Shown in pieces: positions 10,725 through 18,873 of a stretch of DNA of 64,000 bases. Where the stretch lies: NCBI GenBank assembly GCA_041390625.1, contig JAWKPM010000001.1:186001-250000 (forward strand), in the 5' to 3' direction. Position 1 is the stretch's first letter. The number at the start of each line of letters is the position of its first letter. The notes under the pieces were generated by a model. It saw nothing but the letters and a program-made list of their open reading frames with translations, was not told the origin of the DNA and searched no databases. The stretch is from RBC038 sp041390625. GTDB taxonomy: Bacteria > Chloroflexota > Dehalococcoidia > UBA2979. The translations under genes and the position numbers were made by a program.

Positions 10725-12089
10725 CTAGTCGAAGGGGCTCGGGGCAGGTGGAGCGACGTCCGGGGTCAGCTCCTCGATGCGCTCGCGCAGCGCCTCGACC
10801 AGGCCAGCGATCGGCACGCGACGCTGAGCCATCGTGTCGCGGTCGCGGATCGTGACAGCGTCGTCATCGATGGTCTCGAAGTCGATGGTGACACAGAGCG
10901 GCGTGCCGATCTCGTCCTGGCGGCGGTAGCGGCGCCCGATCGCCTGCGCGTCGTCGTACTGCGTTCGGAAGTGCGGACGCAGCACATCCCAGACCTTGCG
11001 CGCGGTCGGCACGAGGCGCTCGTTCCTCGAGAGAGGCAGGACGCCGACGGTGATCGGCGCGACGTGGGGTGCGAGGTGCAGCACGGTGCGGGTCTCCCCC
11101 TCGACCTGCTCCTCGTCGTAGGCGTCCATCAGCAGCACGAGCATCGTGCGGTCGACGCCCACGGCGGGCTCGACGACGTTCGGGACGATGTGCTCGTTGG
11201 CATCGTTGTCGAAGTAGGTGAGGCGCTTGCCGGAGCCGTTCGAGTGGGCCGTCAGGTCGAAGTCGCCTCGATGCGCGACGCCCTCGAGCTCATCCCAGCC
11301 CCAGTTGAACAGGTACTCGATGTCGGCGGTTGCCTTCGAGTAGTGCGCCAGCTCCTCAGTCTCGTGGTCGCGCACGCGGAGGCGCTCCGGCTTCACGCCG
11401 AGGGAATGGAACCAGGCGAGGCGCTCTTCCTTCCAGTAACGGTGCCATTCGAGCGCCTGCTCGGGGTGGCAGAAGAACTCCATCTCCATTTGCTCGAACT
11501 CGCGCGTGCGGAAGATGAACTGTCCGGTCGTGATCTCGTTGCGGAACGACTTCCCGATCTGCGCGATCCCGAAGGGCAGCCGTCGGCGGGTCGTTTGCTG
11601 CACGTTCTCGAAGTTGACGAACATGCCCTGCGCCGTCTCCGGGCGCATGTAGGCGGTCGCGGCCTCGTCCTGGACGGGGCCGACGAAGGTACGCATCAGG
11701 AGGTTGAAGTCTCGCGCCTCGGTGAAGCGGCCGACGGTGCCGCAGTTCGGGCAGGTGTTGTCGACGAGCTTGTCGGCGCGGAAGCGGTTGCGGCACTCGA
11801 GGCAGTCCACGAGCGGGTCGGTGAAGACCTCGACGTGGCCGGAAGCGCGCCAGACGGCCGGGTTCGTAATGATCGCGGCCTCGAGGCCGACGACGTCCGC
11901 GCGTTCCTGGACCGTACGACGCCACCACGAGTCGCGGATGTTGCGGCGCATCTCGACGCCCAGCGGCCCGTAGTCGTAGGTGGAGGCGAAGCCGCCGTAA
12001 ATCTCGGCCGAAGGGAAGACGAACCCACGCCGCTTGGCGAGGGAGGTCAGCGTCTCGAGGTCGGCCGTCGGTGGGGTAGCGTCGGTCAG
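10725..12089 (-). CDS. glyS: Glycyl-tRNA synthetase, alpha2 type, apparent CTG start
   Basis: A 454-residue class II synthetase of the homodimeric type found in Thermus and Actinobacteria. The N-terminus has KRRGFVFPSAEIYGGF and YDYGPLGVE, then a CLECRN...CPNCG zinc finger near residues 95-120. Motif 2 (FRTREFEQMEMEFF), motif 3 around EPAVGVDRTML and a C-terminal anticodon-binding domain (APITVGVLPLS) follow. The conserved N-terminal block extends 46 codons upstream of the first in-frame ATG (11951). No ATG, GTG or TTG exists in that extension. A CTG at 12089 sits 6 bases after AGGAG and gives the length expected from Thermus, so I take CTG as the initiator. Confidence 0.92.
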   Translation of the reverse strand: MTDATPPTADLETLTSLAKRRGFVFPSAEIYGGFASTYDYGPLGVEMRRNIRDSWWRRTVQERADVVGLEAAIITNPAVWRASGHVEVFTDPLVDCLECRNRFRADKLVDNTCPNCGTVGRFTEARDFNLLMRTFVGPVQDEAATAYMRPETAQGMFVNFENVQQTTRRRLPFGIAQIGKSFRNEITTGQFIFRTREFEQMEMEFFCHPEQALEWHRYWKEERLAWFHSLGVKPERLRVRDHETEELAHYSKATADIEYLFNWGWDELEGVAHRGDFDLTAHSNGSGKRLTYFDNDANEHIVPNVVEPAVGVDRTMLVLLMDAYDEEQVEGETRTVLHLAPHVAPITVGVLPLSRNERLVPTARKVWDVLRPHFRTQYDDAQAIGRRYRRQDEIGTPLCVTIDFETIDDDAVTIRDRDTMAQRRVPIAGLVEALRERIEELTPDVAPPAPSPFD

Positions 12090-12203
12090 CGTCGTCTCCT
12101 GGGGTGAGGCGGCTGGGTGTTCGGGCCGCCGAGCGTAGCATCGGGATCTGGTGGCCTCAACGCGCTGCGTTCGGCCGAGGAGCCATGCTACGATTCCAGC
12201 GTT

Positions 12204-12217
12204 GTGAATCTGTTCAC
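12204..12217. promoter_or_regulatory. Short inverted repeat upstream of the darA operon
   Basis: GTGAA-N4-TTCAC at 12204-12217, about 36 bases before the ATG of the small membrane gene at 12254. It may be an operator, possibly on a promoter I cannot place with confidence. The arms are only five bases, so chance is possible. Confidence 0.3.
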
Positions 12218-12253
12218 GTATGCGAACGGATGCGGGCTCGGGAGGCAGATTCG

Positions 12254-12382
12254 ATGTCGCGATTCACGGCGCTGGTGATCGGTCTCGCCTCGGGCGTGGC
12301 GCTCGCCGTCGTGGCCGGGGCGCGCGAGGACCTGCGCCGAGGCCGGTCAAGCATGCCGTCGGAGGGGAACCTCGATGCCTGA
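12254..12382 (+). CDS. Small predicted membrane protein, 42 aa
   Basis: A 42-residue protein with one hydrophobic segment (ALVIGLASGVALAVVAGA) and a basic cytoplasmic-type tail (REDLRRGR). The ATG has GGAGG 8 bases upstream, the main reason to believe it. It overlaps the next gene, a c-di-AMP receptor homologue, by eight bases, so the two are probably translationally coupled. No family is recognised. Confidence 0.6.
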   Translation: MSRFTALVIGLASGVALAVVAGAREDLRRGRSSMPSEGNLDA

Positions 12383-12725
12383 GCAGGCCGACCCGTCGAA
12401 GTTGTGCGTGATCATCGTGTCCGACCAGGACGCCGACCGGCTGATGCAGCGGCTCGTCGAGACAGGGCTACCGGCCACGAAGATCGGTTCGACCGGCGGC
12501 TTCCTGCGCCGGGGCAACGCCACGATCCTGTCCGGCGTGGGTGCCTCCCAGGTCGATGACGTGGCGCAGATGGTGCGCGAGGAGTGCCACGCTCGCAAGG
12601 AGTTCGTGCCAGTCCAGACGTTGCCCTACCTCGGCGACGGCGGCTTCTCGGCCGACCCCGTCGAGGTGCGCGCCGGCGGCGCGATCATGTTCGTGCTCGA
12701 CATCGAGCGCTTCGAGCGCACCTAG
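12375..12725 (+). CDS. darA: Cyclic-di-AMP receptor protein, DarA/PstA (PII-like) family
   Basis: A 116-residue PII-like protein. The family signature is clear: KLCVIIVSDQDA at the start, LVETGLPATKIGSTGGFLRRGN and TILSGV, where the TGGFL-GN loop contacts c-di-AMP in DarA/PstA structures. The family forms trimers that bind c-di-AMP; the downstream target is unresolved in most species. It follows a small membrane protein with an 8-base overlap, which offers a candidate partner at the membrane. Confidence 0.9.
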   Translation: MPEQADPSKLCVIIVSDQDADRLMQRLVETGLPATKIGSTGGFLRRGNATILSGVGASQVDDVAQMVREECHARKEFVPVQTLPYLGDGGFSADPVEVRAGGAIMFVLDIERFERT

Positions 12726-12765
12726 GCCCTCGGAACCCGGTTCGGAGCGAAGCGGGAGCGCCGCG

Positions 12766-14031
12766 CTACGAGGCGCGTCGCCGTCGCGGTGCGGCCTCGA
12801 GGGCGTCCAGCGCGGGGACCAGCCACTCCACCACGGCCTCGTCGAACTGCTCGCTCGCGTTCGCCTCGACGATGTCGACGGCGTCCTCGCGCGAGTATGC
12901 GGGGCGGTGCGGGCGCTCGGCCCGGAGCGCCCAGTACGAGTCGGCGATCGCGAGGATGCGCGCGGCGAGCGGGATCTCCTCGCGGCCGAGCATCTCCGGG
13001 TAGCCGCGGCCGTCCGGCCGCTCGTGGTGGGCGTCGATCCAGCCGGCGATGAACTCGAGGCCGGGCGTATCCTCAACGACGCGCGCGCCCCAGCTGGGGT
13101 GGCGCCGCATGATCTCCATCTCGTCAACGGAGAGGATGGCGGGCTTCTCGGTGATGTGCCGCGGCACACCGAGGAGGCCGATGTCCATCAGGTTCGCGGC
13201 GACGCTGACGGCCGGGAGGTCGGACTCCGGCAGCTCGGCCACCCGCGCGAGCTCGACGGCGAGCTCGGCGACGTGGGCGGCTCGGCCGGGCTCGCGCGCC
13301 GCGGCATCCACCACCTCGCCCATGGCGACGGCGGCCTGCTCGACGAAGGCGACGCTCGGGGCGGGCTCGCCCTCGGCGAAAGCTGCCACGTGCTCGGGCA
13401 GACGCGGGTCGGCGAGCGCCATCCAGGTCTCGTCCGCACGCAGGACGTCGCGCATCACCTCGGCGATGTGGTGGCCGGCGAGCGGCATGAGGGCCGTGGC
13501 GTGCTCGCGCTGCAACTGAGCGCGCGCGAGCAGCAGGTTGTCGAGGGTGTCCGAGGCGTCACAGGCCCAGTGCGAGGCCGCAACGACGAGCGACTCCACC
13601 GGGATCTGCGTGGCGCTCAGGCCGCCGGGGCGGCCGGTGCCGTCCCAGCGCTCGTGCGAGTGCAGGATCGCCTTCTGGATGCGCTCATCGAGGCCGAAGC
13701 GGGCCGCGACCCAGGCTCCGGCGGCGGTGTGGCCGCCCTTCGGGTCGACGCCTGCGGGCAGGGCCCGCACGGCCACACCGGCATCGTGGAGGAGGCTCGC
13801 GTAGAGGATCGTCCGTCGAGTGTCGGCGTCGACATCGAGGCGGTTCGCGACGGTGAGCGCGATGTACGCCACGCGCGTCGCGTGACCGGGCGACTGCAAC
13901 TCCGCGAGATCGAACGCGCCCGAGAGGTGCGCGAGCAGCTCAGCGCGCGAGAGCGCGGGCAGCGTGCGTTCGCGCGCTCGAGGCGAGAGCGCGAGGTTTC
14001 CATCGACCTGTGAGCGTGCAGTCTGAGCCAA
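12766..14031 (-). CDS. Tandem HD-GYP-type phosphodiesterase-like protein
   Basis: A 421-residue protein with two HD domains. The first (about 45-190) keeps LLHDAG and HSHERWDGTG, but GRP replaces GYP. The second (about 230-400) keeps the downstream HD-GYP elements (RRHPSWGARV, DAHHERPDGRGYP, ARILAIADSY) but has NLMDIG where HDIG is expected. The family degrades cyclic dinucleotides, usually c-di-GMP. Neither half alone is fully canonical, so activity is uncertain. The gene is convergent with darA. Confidence 0.85.
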   Translation of the reverse strand: MAQTARSQVDGNLALSPRARERTLPALSRAELLAHLSGAFDLAELQSPGHATRVAYIALTVANRLDVDADTRRTILYASLLHDAGVAVRALPAGVDPKGGHTAAGAWVAARFGLDERIQKAILHSHERWDGTGRPGGLSATQIPVESLVVAASHWACDASDTLDNLLLARAQLQREHATALMPLAGHHIAEVMRDVLRADETWMALADPRLPEHVAAFAEGEPAPSVAFVEQAAVAMGEVVDAAAREPGRAAHVAELAVELARVAELPESDLPAVSVAANLMDIGLLGVPRHITEKPAILSVDEMEIMRRHPSWGARVVEDTPGLEFIAGWIDAHHERPDGRGYPEMLGREEIPLAARILAIADSYWALRAERPHRPAYSREDAVDIVEANASEQFDEAVVEWLVPALDALEAAPRRRRAS

Positions 14032-14145
14032 CGTGAGCCTCCCGAGGTTCAGGCGGTACCGGGATCGTCGGCTTCGGGAGGGGCCGTCTACAGTTCAGAC
14101 CGTGAGAGAACGCCCAAACCGGGGGCAAAGTCGTAAGGAGTTCGC

Positions 14146-14793
14146 ATGAAGCTCGACGCGTACGTGGTGGGGCGCATCCAGGCGAACTGCTACGTCATCG
14201 GCGACGACACCTCGGGCGACGTGCTCGTGATCGACCCCGGCGACCAGGTGCCGGCCCTCCTCGATCAGATTCGGTCGCGTGGGCAGCGCGTCGTAGCGGT
14301 GGCGGTCACACATCACCACCTCGACCACTCGGGCGGGACCCACGAACTCCTCGAGGCGGTGCCTGAGGCGCAGTTCTACATGCACGCACTCGATTACCCG
14401 CAGATAGAGGCCTCAGCTCCCTCGGCGCCGACCTGGTACGGCCACGCCATCGAGCCGCCGAGACCGCCCGACGTCTTCCTCGAGGATGGCGACTCCTTCG
14501 AGGTCGGTTCGCTCAGATTCGAGGCGCTGCACTGCCCCGGACATACGCCGGGGAGCCTCTGCTACCTCGTGAAGAGTGAGGAAGGCGAACCGATTGTCTT
14601 CACCGGCGACGTGCTCTTCGCCGGCTCGATCGGACGCACCGACTTTCCGGGCGGAAGCCACCCGCAGCTCATCGAGTCGATACAGACGAAGCTACTGACG
14701 CTGCCGGACGAGACGATCGTGCTGCCGGGGCACATGGGCGCATCGACGGTCGAGCGCGAACGTGCGTCGAATCCGTTCCTGCAGGGCGGGTAG
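14146..14793 (+). CDS. Metallo-beta-lactamase-fold hydrolase (glyoxalase II-like)
   Basis: A 215-residue MBL-fold protein. All metal ligands are visible: THHHLDHSGG (HxHxDH), His in HCPGHTPGS, Asp in FTGDVLF and His in VLPGHMG. The order and length match the glyoxalase II/hydroxyacylglutathione hydrolase-like group, so a thioester or similar substrate is likely, but none can be assigned. AAGGAG lies 5 bases before the ATG. Confidence 0.88.
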   Translation: MKLDAYVVGRIQANCYVIGDDTSGDVLVIDPGDQVPALLDQIRSRGQRVVAVAVTHHHLDHSGGTHELLEAVPEAQFYMHALDYPQIEASAPSAPTWYGHAIEPPRPPDVFLEDGDSFEVGSLRFEALHCPGHTPGSLCYLVKSEEGEPIVFTGDVLFAGSIGRTDFPGGSHPQLIESIQTKLLTLPDETIVLPGHMGASTVERERASNPFLQGG

Positions 14794-14799
14794 CGAGCG

Positions 14800-15216
14800 C
14801 TAGCCCTCGGAGGGGTCTCCGGTCGCGAAGTCCTCGCCGCCGGCGCGCCCGATGATCTCGGCCCGACGCTCAACCGGCGCGGCGGGCGCGCCACCGAGGA
14901 CGAGACCGGATGACTCCAGGACGGATCGCTCGATCACGAGGCCCGACGGGCGCACGTCGACCGCACTCACCGCCTCGAAGGTGGGCGCTGCGGGAACGAC
15001 ATCCTGATCGAGGGGCTCCCAGCCGTCGGGCATCGTGACCGTGGTCGTACCGACCACCCAGGTGCCGTCGACGTTGTACTTCGCGCCGTTGTCGAAGTGG
15101 GATGCGCAGAGCATCGCGCCCGTCGGCTCGTGCCGCATGGCGGCCGGCTCCGGGCACTGCTGCGGGTCGCAGCAGTTATCGATGGTGACGAGCTGCTGGC
15201 ATTGCGTGTCGCTCAC
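14800..15216 (-). CDS. Hypothetical Cys-rich protein, 138 aa
   Basis: Not recognised. The first 40 residues carry five Cys and two His (CQQLVTIDNCCDPQQCPEP then MLCASHFD), which could bind a metal. A strand-rich region (GTWVVGTTTVTMPDGW) and an Ala/Val-rich tail follow. There is no signal peptide or membrane segment. It is convergent with the MBL gene, only 6 bases away. Confidence 0.65.
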   Translation of the reverse strand: MSDTQCQQLVTIDNCCDPQQCPEPAAMRHEPTGAMLCASHFDNGAKYNVDGTWVVGTTTVTMPDGWEPLDQDVVPAAPTFEAVSAVDVRPSGLVIERSVLESSGLVLGGAPAAPVERRAEIIGRAGGEDFATGDPSEG

Positions 15217-15250
15217 GTGTGCCTCCCCTCGCCCCTCGATGATGCCACAG

Positions 15251-15290
15251 GCGGGGGCCTCGGTGCAGATTCAGTGCATCGAGGCCCCGC
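15251..15290 (-). terminator. Terminator after the membrane pyrophosphatase gene
   Basis: GCGGGGGCCTC at 15251-15261 can pair with GAGGCCCCGC at 15281-15290 (one bulge), and TGCA repeats in the loop may extend the stem. It lies just past the hppA stop. No long T run follows. Confidence 0.5.
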
Positions 15291-15295
15291 CCGGA

Positions 15296-17371
15296 CTAGA
15301 CGACGAAGAGGGGGCCGAAGACGACGGCGACGATGGCCATCAGCTTCAGGAGGATGTTGAGCGCGGGACCGGACGTGTCCTTGAAGGGGTCGCCGACGGT
15401 GTCACCGACGACGGCCGCCGCGTGCGAGTCGGAGCCCTTGCCACCGTGGTGACCGGCCTCGATGTACTTCTTGGCGTTGTCCCACGCGCCACCGGCGTTC
15501 GCCATCATCAGGGCGAGGACGGCGCCGGAGCCGATGGAGCCCATCAGCAGTCCGCCGAGCGCCTCCGCACCGAGGATGGCGCCGACCGCGATCGGCACTG
15601 ACACAGCGAGCAGGCCCGGAATGATCATCTCGCGCAGGGCGCCGTCCGTCGCGATCGAGATCGCACGTGCGGTCTCGGGCTGGGCGGTGCCCTCCATCAG
15701 GCCGGGGATCTCGCGGAACTGCCGTCGCACCTCGTTGACCATCGCCATCGCGGCTCGGCCGACGGCGCCCATGGTGAGCGCGCCGAAGAGGAACGGCATC
15801 AGTGCGCCCAGGATCAGGCCGAGCAGCACGTTCACATCGATGAGGTTGAAGTTGTTGATGCCGACCGTCTGGGAGTAGGTCACCATCAGCGCCAACGCCG
15901 TGAGCACGGCGGAGCCGATGGCGAAGCCCTTTCCGGTGGCAGCAGTCGTGTTGCCCAGGCTGTCGAGGGCGTCCGTGCGCTCGCGGACTTCCGGTGGGAG
16001 GTGCGCCTGCTCGGCGATACCGCCGGCGTTGTCGGCGACAGGCCCGTAGGCGTCCGAGGCGAGTGTGATCCCCAGCGGTGCGAGCATGCCGACCGCGGCG
16101 AGGGCGATGCCGTAGAGGCCGGCGATCTCGAAGGAGATGTAGATCGCGGCCGCGATCGTGAGGATCGGCACGACCGTCGAGAGCATGCCGAGCGCGAGAC
16201 CACCGATGATCAGGGGGCCGGCGCCGGACTCGGACTGAGCCGACAGCTTCTGTGTCGGGCTGAACTCGTACGCCGTGTAGTACTCCGTCGCGGTGCCGAT
16301 GACCTGGCCGGCGACGAGGCCGACGAGCACGGCCCAGAACAGCGAGGCCGGCACGTCGTCGAGCACGACGACGGCCGCCGCCGTCCCGACGAGCACGAGG
16401 CCGCTGGCGGAGAAGATGCCCGTGCGCAGCGCCCAGAGCAGGCGCCCCATCGTGGCGTTCTCGCCGGTGCGCACCATGAACGTGCCGAGGATGGCCGCGA
16501 CGATGCCGACGGCCATCACGAGCAACGGCAGTGCGAATGCATCCGAGTAGTAGTGCTCGATGGCGATGTCATCGAAGACGGCGTTCTCGTTGCCACTCGA
16601 GATGAGCGCGAGGCTCGCGAGCGACATCGTGGCGACAATCGAGCCGGTGTAAGACTCGAAGAGGTCGGCACCCATGCCCGCCACGTCGCCGACGTTGTCG
16701 CCGACGTTGTCCGCGATCGAGGCCGGGTTGCGGGGGTCGTCCTCAGGAATGCCTGCCTCGACCTTACCCACGAGGTCGGCGCCGACGTCGGCTGCCTTCG
16801 TGTAGATGCCACCGCCGACACGCGCGAAGAGCGCGATCGAGGACGCCCCGAAGGCGAAGCCCGCGAGCGGACCCGTGTCCTGGAAGACCAGGTAGACGAC
16901 CGTCAGGAAGAAGAGGCTCAGTCCGGTCACGGTCAGGCCCATGACCGTGCCAGAGGCGAAGGCCACTCGCAGCGCCGGGTTCAGGCCCTCGCGTGCCTTC
17001 GCCGTCGTGCGCACGTTCGCACGCACGGCGACGTACATGCCGATGTAGCCCGCCAGCGCCGAAGCGGCCGCGCCGAGGACGTACGACAGCGCGATCCGCG
17101 GTGCGTCGGTGAGCTCACCTCGGGCCTCGGTGTAGCGATCGAGCACGTCGTAGTCGACGAAGACCGCGAGCACGACCGTGACGATGCCGACGAAGACGGC
17201 CAGGTACGTGTACTCGCGGCGGAGGAAGGCGGCCGCGCCGACCTGGATCGCGGACGCGATTCCGCGCATCGTTTCGTCGCCGGGGTCCTCGCTCAGGAGG
17301 TTCCGAGCCGTGAACAGGGCGAACGCCACTGCCAGGACTCCGGCGCCAAGCGCCAGGTACAACACTTCCAT
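15296..17371 (-). CDS. hppA: Membrane-bound pyrophosphatase (K+-dependent type), ion-pumping
   Basis: A 691-residue integral membrane protein with about 16 hydrophobic segments. It couples pyrophosphate hydrolysis to H+ (or Na+) export. The catalytic loop has the acidic motif DVGADLVGKVE, EDDPRNP and DNVGDNVGD. The late motif reads GNTTAATGKG; Ala at the fifth position marks the K+-dependent subfamily, where the K+-independent type has Lys. Whether the pumped ion is H+ or Na+ cannot be read safely. It is monocistronic, with hairpins on both sides. Confidence 0.96.
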   Translation of the reverse strand: MEVLYLALGAGVLAVAFALFTARNLLSEDPGDETMRGIASAIQVGAAAFLRREYTYLAVFVGIVTVVLAVFVDYDVLDRYTEARGELTDAPRIALSYVLGAAASALAGYIGMYVAVRANVRTTAKAREGLNPALRVAFASGTVMGLTVTGLSLFFLTVVYLVFQDTGPLAGFAFGASSIALFARVGGGIYTKAADVGADLVGKVEAGIPEDDPRNPASIADNVGDNVGDVAGMGADLFESYTGSIVATMSLASLALISSGNENAVFDDIAIEHYYSDAFALPLLVMAVGIVAAILGTFMVRTGENATMGRLLWALRTGIFSASGLVLVGTAAAVVVLDDVPASLFWAVLVGLVAGQVIGTATEYYTAYEFSPTQKLSAQSESGAGPLIIGGLALGMLSTVVPILTIAAAIYISFEIAGLYGIALAAVGMLAPLGITLASDAYGPVADNAGGIAEQAHLPPEVRERTDALDSLGNTTAATGKGFAIGSAVLTALALMVTYSQTVGINNFNLIDVNVLLGLILGALMPFLFGALTMGAVGRAAMAMVNEVRRQFREIPGLMEGTAQPETARAISIATDGALREMIIPGLLAVSVPIAVGAILGAEALGGLLMGSIGSGAVLALMMANAGGAWDNAKKYIEAGHHGGKGSDSHAAAVVGDTVGDPFKDTSGPALNILLKLMAIVAVVFGPLFVV

Positions 17372-17507
17372 CCGGGCCGCCCTCCGTTAGTGCGCTGGCA
17401 CCAAACCATTGGCCGCCGACGCACGCTCAATCGAGGGGCGGTCGGCGGTCGGGCGGTACCCTATCACCCGCACGGGCTACTGGCATCGCCATTGTGGAAA
17501 GAACGAA

Positions 17508-17531
17508 AACGGCGCATCAACGAGCGCCGTT
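17508..17531 (-). terminator. Terminator after the fmdB pair
   Basis: An 8-bp stem (AACGGCGC / GCGCCGTT) with an 8-base loop. Read on the minus strand it is followed by TTCGTTCTTTCC, a U-rich tract. It closes the minus-strand fmdB genes ending at 17606. The rest of 17372-17605 holds no gene I can support. Confidence 0.75.
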
Positions 17532-17605
17532 ATGCACAAACTCAGACTCGAGCAGCACGTCAGGACACGGCCGAACGTGATGACTCGCCAGCATGATCTC
17601 GAGGA

Positions 17606-17935
17606 CTAGAGGTCGTCGATCGGGGCTGGGAGATCGCCCTCGCGGGCGCGGTCGATGGCCTCGCGTGTCTCGGCCGGCACATCGAGGCCGTACTCCTCGA
17701 AGCGGCGCTCGACCCAGCGGCCGATCTGCCTCGGGTCGCTGATGCCGTCGGAGCCGTCACCGCGCTCGTCGAGGACGTCCTGACGCGACTTCACCCGTCC
17801 GAACTTCGAGATCAGCCTCGAGAGACGCTTCGAGCCACAGTGCTCGCACTCAGGCTCGACCGTCGCGGTCGCGGAGCGCACGAAGACGCTCGAGACGCGC
17901 TCACAGTCCTCACAGCGGTACTCGTAGATGGGCAC
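17606..17935 (-). CDS. FmdB-family zinc-ribbon protein (copy 1)
   Basis: A 109-residue protein starting MPIYEYRCEDC, the FmdB zinc ribbon: Cys pairs CEDC and CEHC about 25 residues apart, then basic KRLSRLISKFGR. The rest is acidic and helical. The family was first noted as a putative regulator of amidase genes, but its function is not established. A second FmdB protein lies 17 bases upstream in the same direction. Confidence 0.85.
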   Translation of the reverse strand: MPIYEYRCEDCERVSSVFVRSATATVEPECEHCGSKRLSRLISKFGRVKSRQDVLDERGDGSDGISDPRQIGRWVERRFEEYGLDVPAETREAIDRAREGDLPAPIDDL

Positions 17936-17952
17936 GGACGACCCGCGAGACG

Positions 17953-18360
17953 TTACGTCGTGGAGGCGTCGCCCGAGGCCTCGGAACGACGCTTCTCGAT
18001 GCGGGTCTTGAGGGTGAAGCCGGGGTCTACGCGCTCGACGGGGTCGTCGCCGGCCTGGGCGCGCTCAGCGAACTCGCGGAAGTCGCCGCCAAGGTCGTCA
18101 CCCAGCTCCTTGCCGAGGCGCTTCGACCAGCGAGCGAAGTCGCCGGTGTCGCTGCCACCGAGCTTGCCGAGCTGGGCGTCGACATCGATGGAGTCGAGGC
18201 GATCGGCCTCGGAGCGTGCGCGCACGAACTGCGACATCACGCGGGTGAGCTTCTTGCCCCCGCATTCTGGGCATGTCGGCTTGGAGGCAGTGCCGGCGGA
18301 CCGGAAGAAGACGTCGACTCGGCGGCTACAACCCGCGCAGTCGTACTGGTAGATCGGCAT
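17953..18360 (-). CDS. FmdB-family zinc-ribbon protein (copy 2)
   Basis: A 135-residue paralogue of the next gene: MPIYQYDCAGC, then CPECGGKKLTRVMSQF, then a longer acidic helical tail (KRLGKELGDDLGG). The ATG at 18360 follows a G-rich ribosome-binding region and begins the family signature; an upstream in-frame start would add only GGG-rich residues. Tail divergence suggests the two copies have different partners. Confidence 0.85.
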   Translation of the reverse strand: MPIYQYDCAGCSRRVDVFFRSAGTASKPTCPECGGKKLTRVMSQFVRARSEADRLDSIDVDAQLGKLGGSDTGDFARWSKRLGKELGDDLGGDFREFAERAQAGDDPVERVDPGFTLKTRIEKRRSEASGDASTT

Positions 18361-18449
18361 CGCACCCCCACCTCGAAGCACGCGAGGTCAGCCTCGCGAT
18401 CGAGCGCAGTGTACGGAATCCGCCTCGGTCCGGCAGCCTCTCGAGGGCG

Positions 18450-18830
18450 CTAGCGCTCGACGGCGCTCCGCACGTGCTGGACGGAGCCGACCGAGCCGTC
18501 GACCTTCAGGTCGATAGCGATGAGGTCGACGCGCAGGTCCTGCGGCAGTTCCGGGTGATCGGCGGCGTAGGCGACGGCGAGCTCGGACATGCGGCGCTTC
18601 TTGGCCTCGGAGAGGGACTCGGTGGCCTTGCCGGTGCCGCCGGGACGACGGAGCTTCACTTCGACGAAGACGAGGGTCTCTGAGTCGAGGGCGACGATGT
18701 CGATCTCGCCCTCGGGACGTCGAACGTTCCGTTCGACGAGCTCGTAGCCTTCCTTCTTCAGGTAGTCCACGGCCAGTCGCTCACCGGACTGGCCCAGGCG
18801 CATGGCTCGGTTCGTCATCGTCGCTGTCAC
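18450..18830 (-). CDS. YraN/UPF0102 family nuclease-like protein
   Basis: A 126-residue YraN protein with the endonuclease-like fold: GERLAVDYLKKEGYEL, then EGEIDIVALD and LVFVEVKLRR, giving the E-D-(E/Q)xK catalytic pattern. It is found widely beside rnhB, as here, 43 bases downstream of it. The biological role is not established. Confidence 0.88.
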   Translation of the reverse strand: MTATMTNRAMRLGQSGERLAVDYLKKEGYELVERNVRRPEGEIDIVALDSETLVFVEVKLRRPGGTGKATESLSEAKKRRMSELAVAYAADHPELPQDLRVDLIAIDLKVDGSVGSVQHVRSAVER

Positions 18831-18873
18831 CTTGCGTCAATGCTGCCGCGGGATGGGTCGTTTCGGCCGGCGC

